The notes under the pieces were generated by a model. That model saw nothing but the letters and a program-made list of their open reading frames with translations, had not been told where the DNA came from and searched no databases. The translations under genes and the position numbers were made by a program. This document shows, piece by piece, positions 59,764-64,000 of a DNA stretch of 64,000 nucleotides (the stretch's first letter is position 1; the number at the start of each line of letters is the position of its first letter). This stretch comes from Amycolatopsis sp. WAC 01376 (GTDB lineage: Bacteria; Actinomycetota; Actinomycetes; Mycobacteriales; Pseudonocardiaceae), in contig NZ_QHKL01000007.1 in assembly GCF_003947415.1 (NCBI RefSeq), positions 496,001-560,000 on the forward strand, given 5' to 3'.

Positions 59764-60231
59764 TCACGAGGCCTCGCCGGTTCGCCGATCGTGGTGATCC
59801 AGCAGCTTCGACAGCAACTCGCTGAACTGCTTCCGCTCGCCGGGTGACAGCGGTTCCAGCAGTTCGTCCTGGCGCTCGGCCAGCTGTTTCTCCAGCCTCC
59901 GCAACTGCCGCTTCCCCGCGGTGGTCAGCGAGATGACGTTGCGCCGCCGATCGGCGGGGTCCGGGGCACGCTCGACCAGTTCGCGTTCGGCGAGTTCGTT
60001 GATCGTCGCGACCATCTCGCTGACGTGGATCCCACTGCGGCGACCCAGCGTCGCCTGACTGGCGGGCCCGTACTCCTCCAGCGTCGCCAGTACGCGGTAG
60101 TGGTAGCCACGGGCGTCGACGGCGGAGAACCCGTCGGTCACCAGGCGATGGGCGTGGTTCGCGGTCTGCGTGAGCAGCCAGCTGGGCAGACCGCGCCATC
60201 GGGCAGGCGGCTCTCCGGACGAGTTCTCCAT
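59764..60231 (-). CDS. MarR-family regulator
   Basis: 155-aa MarR repressor: YHYRVLATLEEYGPASQATLGRRSGIHVSEMVATINELAERELVERAPDPADRRRNVISLTTAGKR is the winged helix with its D-x-R-x-x motif. It is divergent from an epoxide hydrolase, with several palindromic sites in the 105-bp gap, so it likely represses that gene and itself. Confidence 0.93.
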   Translation of the reverse strand: MENSSGEPPARWRGLPSWLLTQTANHAHRLVTDGFSAVDARGYHYRVLATLEEYGPASQATLGRRSGIHVSEMVATINELAERELVERAPDPADRRRNVISLTTAGKRQLRRLEKQLAERQDELLEPLSPGERKQFSELLSKLLDHHDRRTGEAS

Positions 60232-60244
60232 GTGACGAGTCTAA

Positions 60245-60314
60245 CCAATCGTTGGGAGCCCGAACGATTACGGTATCGTTCGGAGACCAAACGTTAGTCG
60301 CCTAAACGTTTAGG
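60245..60314. promoter_or_regulatory. MarR operator region with four palindromic boxes
   Basis: Related sites lie between MarR and the epoxide hydrolase: CCAATCGTTGG at 60245, CGAACGAT-TACGGT-ATCGTTCG at 60261-60282, CCAAACGTTAG near 60287, and the perfect 14-bp palindrome CCTAAACGTTTAGG at 60301-60314. Confidence 0.72.
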
Positions 60315-60336
60315 CAACCACTGGGAGCAAAAGACC

Positions 60337-61416
60337 ATGATCAAACCCTTCCGCATCGACATCCCCCAGGCCGACCTCGACGATCTCCACGACCGCCTGT
60401 CCCGCACCCGCTGGCCCAACGAGATCACCGACGCCGGCTCGGACTACGGCTTTCCGCTGGCCCGCCTCAAGGAACTGGCCGAGCACTGGCGCACCGGTTA
60501 CGACTGGCGCGCACACGAAGCCGCGCTCAACGAGCTTCCACACTTCACCACCGAGATCGAAGGCCAGAACATCCACTTCGTCCACGTCCGGTCCGCGAAC
60601 CCGGACGCCCTCGCGCTGATCCTCACCCACGGCTGGCCCGGTTCGTTCCTGGAGTTCCTCGACGTGATCGAGCCGCTGTCACGCGACTTCCACCTGGTCA
60701 TCCCGTCCATCCCCGGCTACGGATTCTCCGGCCCGACCCACGAACGCGGCTGGGACCTCACCCGGATCGCGCGAGCTTGGGCCGAGCTGATGCACAGGCT
60801 CGGATACGAGCACTACGGCGCACAGGGTGGCGACTTCGGCTCGGGCATCTCGATCGCACTCGGCACGGTGGCCCCCGAACAGGTCGTCGGCGTACACGTC
60901 AACTACCTGCCGACCCGGCCGGACGCCGGTGTCGAACTGTCCGAAAAGGACGAAGCCCGGCTGGACAAGGTCCGGCGGCTGATGGCGAACCGGCCGCCGT
61001 ATCAGGCCCTGCAGGCCGCGACCCCGCAGACCATCGGCTACGCGCTGACGGATTCGCCGGTCGGCCAGCTGGCCTGGATCGCCGAGCGTTTCGCGCAGTG
61101 GACCGATCCCCGCTCGCCGGTCAGCGACGACCGGATGCTCACCGACATCTCCCTGTACTGGCTGACCGCGACCGCGGCCTCCTCCGCGCGACTGCACCAC
61201 GAGGCCGCGCGCGGCACCGAGCCGTGCCCGGTCCCACTCGGCGTGGCGGTGTTCCCGCACGACATCACGCAGTCGGTGCGACCACTGGCCGAGCGGCTGT
61301 ACGACATCAGGCACTGGTCGGAGTTCGAGCGCGGCGGGCACTTCGCCGCGATGGAGGCGCCGGACCTCCTGGCCGACGACATCCGGACTTTCTTCCTCGG
61401 GCTGTCCACGTCTTAG
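60337..61416 (+). CDS. epoxide hydrolase (EHN-type alpha/beta hydrolase)
   Basis: 359-aa epoxide hydrolase. The N-terminal EHN domain is IKPFRIDIPQADLDDLHDRL, then LTHGWPGSFLEF (oxyanion), the aspartate nucleophile in YGAQGGDFGSGIS, and the histidine in RGGHFAAMEAPDLL. The nucleophile is Asp, as in epoxide hydrolases rather than Ser esterases. It is controlled by the divergent MarR protein and followed by a hairpin with a T-run. Confidence 0.93.
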   Translation: MIKPFRIDIPQADLDDLHDRLSRTRWPNEITDAGSDYGFPLARLKELAEHWRTGYDWRAHEAALNELPHFTTEIEGQNIHFVHVRSANPDALALILTHGWPGSFLEFLDVIEPLSRDFHLVIPSIPGYGFSGPTHERGWDLTRIARAWAELMHRLGYEHYGAQGGDFGSGISIALGTVAPEQVVGVHVNYLPTRPDAGVELSEKDEARLDKVRRLMANRPPYQALQAATPQTIGYALTDSPVGQLAWIAERFAQWTDPRSPVSDDRMLTDISLYWLTATAASSARLHHEAARGTEPCPVPLGVAVFPHDITQSVRPLAERLYDIRHWSEFERGGHFAAMEAPDLLADDIRTFFLGLSTS

Positions 61417-61417
61417 C

Positions 61418-61447
61418 AGTGTTTTCCGATAACACTGATGATTTTTT
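61418..61447 (+). terminator. hairpin with T-run after the epoxide hydrolase
   Basis: AGTGTT-TTCCGAT-AACACT forms a short stem, followed by GATGATTTTTT. This is the only Rho-independent-looking terminator with a T-run noticed in the window. Confidence 0.6.
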
Positions 61448-61491
61448 GAAGCCAGCCCCAGCGTATAGGGCGTTATACACTTGAAGAAAGG

Positions 61492-62199
61492 TCAGCGAAC
61501 GGTCGGGAGTTCCGCCGCCTCGACCGACTTCCGGTCTTCCAGGACGCGCTGCTTGGCGTTCTCGATGTGCCGGCGCATCCGAGCGGCCGCCTCGTCGGGC
61601 TCCCCCGCCACCAAGGCGTCGTACACGGCGCGATGCTCCTCCGCCGCCAGCCCGGGCGCTCCCCTGGCGGACCCGAGCTTCGCGAAGAACCGGAACCGCT
61701 GCACCTGTCCCCCGAGTGACCGGTATGCCTTCTCCAGGAACGGATTGTCCGCCTGGGCGGCGATGAGCAGGTGGAATCGTTCGTCGATGGTCCAGTACGC
61801 GCTGAAGGCCGCGGTGTCCGGCGAGGTGGCCGCCCGCGCGAGGTCGTCGACGCTCTCCAGGACCTCTTCGAGGAACTCGGGCGTCGTCCGGCGGGCGGCC
61901 TCGTAGGCGAGCGCGGGTTCGAGGACCAGCCGCGCGTCCATCAGCTTCACCAGCTCGAACTCGGTGAGCAGCGGGGCGACCCGGTAGCCCTTGAGCGCCT
62001 CGCGGCGGACGAGCCCGGTGTGTTCCAGCCGCGCCAGCGCTTCCCGCAGCGGCGTCTGACTGACGTCGAGTTCCCGTGACAGCGCACCGATGTTGACCGG
62101 CTCGCCCGCGGACCATCGGCCGTCGGTGAACTGCCCCAGCAGTACCTCGTACATCCGGTCGGCGAGCGGCTGTCGTCCGGACCTCCGCGGGGAAGTCAT
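61492..62199 (-). CDS. GntR/FCD-family regulator
   Basis: 235-aa GntR regulator: winged helix ADRMYEVLLGQFTDGRWSAGEPVNIGALSRELDVSQTPLREALARLEHTGLVRREALKGYRV, then the FCD ligand domain (DARLVLEPALAYEAARR, DERFHLLIAAQADNPFLEKAYRSL, EEHRAVYDALVAGE with metal histidines). It is divergent from the hydroxyacid dehydrogenase operon and likely its repressor, with a small organic acid as effector. Confidence 0.92.
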   Translation of the reverse strand: MTSPRRSGRQPLADRMYEVLLGQFTDGRWSAGEPVNIGALSRELDVSQTPLREALARLEHTGLVRREALKGYRVAPLLTEFELVKLMDARLVLEPALAYEAARRTTPEFLEEVLESVDDLARAATSPDTAAFSAYWTIDERFHLLIAAQADNPFLEKAYRSLGGQVQRFRFFAKLGSARGAPGLAAEEHRAVYDALVAGEPDEAAARMRRHIENAKQRVLEDRKSVEAAELPTVR

Positions 62200-62259
62200 A
62201 GGTCCCTCCTTAGTCGCATCACGATATCCCGCGCGCCGGATCGGTTCGATCTTGCCTAG

Positions 62260-62289
62260 CTATAGTATTGACACGAATCCTATAGTATT
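62260..62289. promoter_or_regulatory. two CTATAGTATT direct repeats, 20 bp apart
   Basis: Identical 10-mers at 62260-62269 and 62280-62289, start-to-start exactly 20 bp (two helical turns), in the GntR/dehydrogenase gap. A TTGACA lies between them and may be the -35 of the dehydrogenase promoter. Confidence 0.6.
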
Positions 62290-62325
62290 TCCATCAGGCA
62301 GCTTCGAACAGGAGAAACGAACCGG

Positions 62326-63297
62326 ATGACCATGCGCGTACTCGTGACGACCTCGTATCTGAAGCCCGGCGGCGAGGTCGACAAGCTGCTCTCGGACGCG
62401 GGTTCCGACACCGTCTTCACCACCCCCGCGCAACGCGAAGCCACCGGCACTCCCCTGGCCGACCTCGTCCGTGAGGCCGACGGGATCGTCGCGGGCACCG
62501 ACGCCTTCCCCGCCGCCGTCATCGAGGCCGCGCCCAGGCTCAAGGTGTTCGGCCGCTGCGGTGTCGGCTACGACAACATCGACCTCGACGCGGCGACCCG
62601 CCACGGCGTGGCCGTCACCTACACCCCGGGCGCGAACCGCCGCTCCGTCGCCGAACACGTCCTGGCCCTCATGCTCAACTGCGCACGGCTGATCCCGCAG
62701 AACATCGCGAGCGTCCGGGAAGGTCGCTGGGAGCAGCGCAGCGGACGGGAACTCGACGGCGCCGTGCTCGGCCTGATCGGGCTGGGTTCGATCGGCAAGA
62801 CCGTGGCCCGGCTGGGGCTGGCGCTCGGGATGCGGGTCGTCGCCCACGATCCGTACCCGGACCGGGACTTCCTGGCGGAGACCGGCGTCGAAGCCCGCAC
62901 CTTCGACGAAGTACTGGCGGAAGCCGACTTCCTCAGCCTGCACATCTTCCTCGACGACTCCACCCGTCACCTGATCGACGCGTCCGCGCTGCGAAAGGTG
63001 AAACCCGGGGCTTTCCTGATCAACACGGCACGCGGAGAAGTGGTGGACGAGGAAGCCCTCGCCGACGCGCTGGAGAACGGCGCGCTGGCGGGCGCGGCCC
63101 TGGACGTGCTCACGGAGGAGCCCTTGCCACTCGACAGCAGGCTGCGCAGGCTCGACAACGTCCTGGTCACCGCGCATATCGGCGCGGCGACGGAACAGGC
63201 AAGGTCCCGCTCCAGCCTGATGGCCGCCCAGCAGGTGATCGACGTCCTGCGGGGACGCACTCCCGGCAACCTCGTCAACCCCGGATACCGCCGATGA
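62326..63297 (+). CDS. D-2-hydroxyacid dehydrogenase (SerA-like)
   Basis: 323-aa NAD-dependent hydroxyacid dehydrogenase: VFGRCGVGYDNIDLDAATRHGVAV, LGLIGLGSIGKTVARLGLALGMRVVAHDPYP (Rossmann loop), catalytic R in NTARGEVVDEEALADAL, E in LDVLTEEPLP and H in VTAHIGAAT. No C-terminal ACT domain, so a free-standing catalytic enzyme, perhaps hydroxypyruvate/glyoxylate reductase. Overlaps the isomerase gene by 4 bp. Confidence 0.92.
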   Translation: MTMRVLVTTSYLKPGGEVDKLLSDAGSDTVFTTPAQREATGTPLADLVREADGIVAGTDAFPAAVIEAAPRLKVFGRCGVGYDNIDLDAATRHGVAVTYTPGANRRSVAEHVLALMLNCARLIPQNIASVREGRWEQRSGRELDGAVLGLIGLGSIGKTVARLGLALGMRVVAHDPYPDRDFLAETGVEARTFDEVLAEADFLSLHIFLDDSTRHLIDASALRKVKPGAFLINTARGEVVDEEALADALENGALAGAALDVLTEEPLPLDSRLRRLDNVLVTAHIGAATEQARSRSSLMAAQQVIDVLRGRTPGNLVNPGYRR

Positions 63298-64000
63298 TCC
63301 TCCACAATGGACTCCGGCTCGACGCCAACCTCAAGTGGCTGTTCACGGAACTCCCCTTCGAACAGCGCTTCGACGCGGCCGCGGCCGCCGGTTTCACCGC
63401 CGTCGAGTACGCCTCGCCGTACGCCTTCCCCGCCGCCACGCTCGCCCGCCGCCTCGCCGACGCGGGACTGACCCAGATCCTCATCAACTCCCCCACCGGC
63501 GAACCCGGCTCTCCCGAACGGCTCGGTTACGCGTGCCTGCCCGGCCGTGCGGCCGAATTCCGCGCAGGAGTGGAACTCGGCCTCGAGTACGCCGTGGCAC
63601 TGGGCAGCACCTTCCTGCACCTGCCCGCCGGGATCCGGCCCGCCGGCGTCTCCCGTGACCGTGCCTTCGCGCAGTACGTCGCGAACATCGCCTGGGCGGC
63701 GGATCAGGCTCGCGGCAGCGGCGTCCGGCTACTGCTGGAGGCACAGAACAAACAGGACGCGCCGGGCTTCGCCCTCGACGACCAGGCACACGCGGCAGCG
63801 GTGACCGACGCGATCGACGAACCCCACGTGTCTCTGCTCTTCGACGTCTACCACGCCTCCATCGACGAGAAGGACGTCGTCACGGCGCTACGGGAATTCC
63901 TGCCCCGCGCCGCCCACCTGCAGATCGCCGACTCACCCGGCCGGGGCGAACCCGGTACCGGCGGCATTCCCTGGGCCGACGTCTTCGACACCCTGAACTC
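63294..64000 (+). CDS. hydroxypyruvate isomerase-like TIM-barrel protein (cut by window end)
   Basis: 235 codons of an AP-endonuclease-2-type TIM barrel resembling hydroxypyruvate isomerase: LDANLKWLFTELPFEQRFDAAAAAGFTAVEYASPYAFP, LLLEAQNKQDAPGF (metal glutamate), LLFDVYHASIDEKDV, LQIADSPGRGEPGTGGIPW. Converts hydroxypyruvate and tartronate semialdehyde in that family. Coupled to the dehydrogenase by ATGA. Its end lies outside the window. Confidence 0.88.
   Translation, partial: MILHNGLRLDANLKWLFTELPFEQRFDAAAAAGFTAVEYASPYAFPAATLARRLADAGLTQILINSPTGEPGSPERLGYACLPGRAAEFRAGVELGLEYAVALGSTFLHLPAGIRPAGVSRDRAFAQYVANIAWAADQARGSGVRLLLEAQNKQDAPGFALDDQAHAAAVTDAIDEPHVSLLFDVYHASIDEKDVVTALREFLPRAAHLQIADSPGRGEPGTGGIPWADVFDTLN

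Overview
The window is high-GC, gene-dense DNA from an actinomycete. Regulator-rich cassettes, GTG/TTG starts, F420-type and LLM oxidoreductases, type VII secretion (T7SS) proteins and a rifamycin monooxygenase behind a rifamycin-associated element all fit a Pseudonocardiaceae genome, most likely Amycolatopsis or a relative. The genus is an inference. I saw no rRNA, tRNA, CRISPR array, transposase or phage structural gene. Two stand-alone tyrosine recombinases are the only mobility-type genes.

Layout. 1-5.2 kb: thymidine kinase (cut by the left edge), a UMF1 exporter, an Rpf-like muralytic enzyme, a glycerophosphodiesterase, a zinc-finger protein and the first tyrosine recombinase. 5.2-5.95 kb: about 740 bp with no supportable gene but several palindromes. 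5.95-18.7 kb: small regulator/enzyme cassettes (ArsR-SRPBCC-PPOX, HIT, DUF4303, VOC, HxlR/NmrA, several methyltransferases, a ProC-like/DinB operon, an ECF sigma factor with a peroxiredoxin, TetR with AidB), then a lipoprotein and a nucleotidyltransferase. 18.7-24 kb: DUF4865, a SWIM + SNF2 helicase operon and a divergent TetR. 24.3-27.9 kb: a minus-strand T7SS-type operon (zinc-finger coiled coil, EspC-like protein, WXG protein with a HExxH C-terminus, lipoprotein, membrane protein). 28-41.6 kb: a glycosyltransferase, an ECF42-type sigma factor, hydrolases, AraC/WYL/PucR/XRE regulators, SDRs, a pentapeptide-repeat protein, and a secreted subtilisin and SGNH hydrolase. 41.7-45 kb: an unusual WXG/beta-propeller protein, a GH6-like protein lacking the catalytic aspartates, and a small secreted protein. 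45-50.8 kb: a methyltransferase, dienelactone hydrolase, MBL hydrolase with a CGNR regulator, a membrane protein, and a TetR/flavin monooxygenase pair. 50.9-52.4 kb: rox with its element. 52.5-56.5 kb: Lrp, an LLM oxidoreductase with a deaminase, and the second recombinase with zinc-finger genes on its far side. 56.5-64 kb: a PIG-V-like mannosyltransferase, SDR + LysR, MarR with an epoxide hydrolase, and a GntR-controlled hydroxyacid dehydrogenase/isomerase operon cut by the right edge.

Most of the window is made of enzymes each paired with a local repressor, and for several the operator is directly visible (ArsR, HxlR, two TetR, CGNR, MarR, GntR). Gene ends are often marked by long near-perfect hairpins with modular, related stems. 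One such hairpin belongs to a dispersed element of about 90 bp present twice in opposite orientations. The most interesting loci are the T7SS-type operon at 24.3-27.9 kb, the propeller fusion next to the GH6-like protein at 41.7-44.2 kb, and the rox locus at 50.9 kb.
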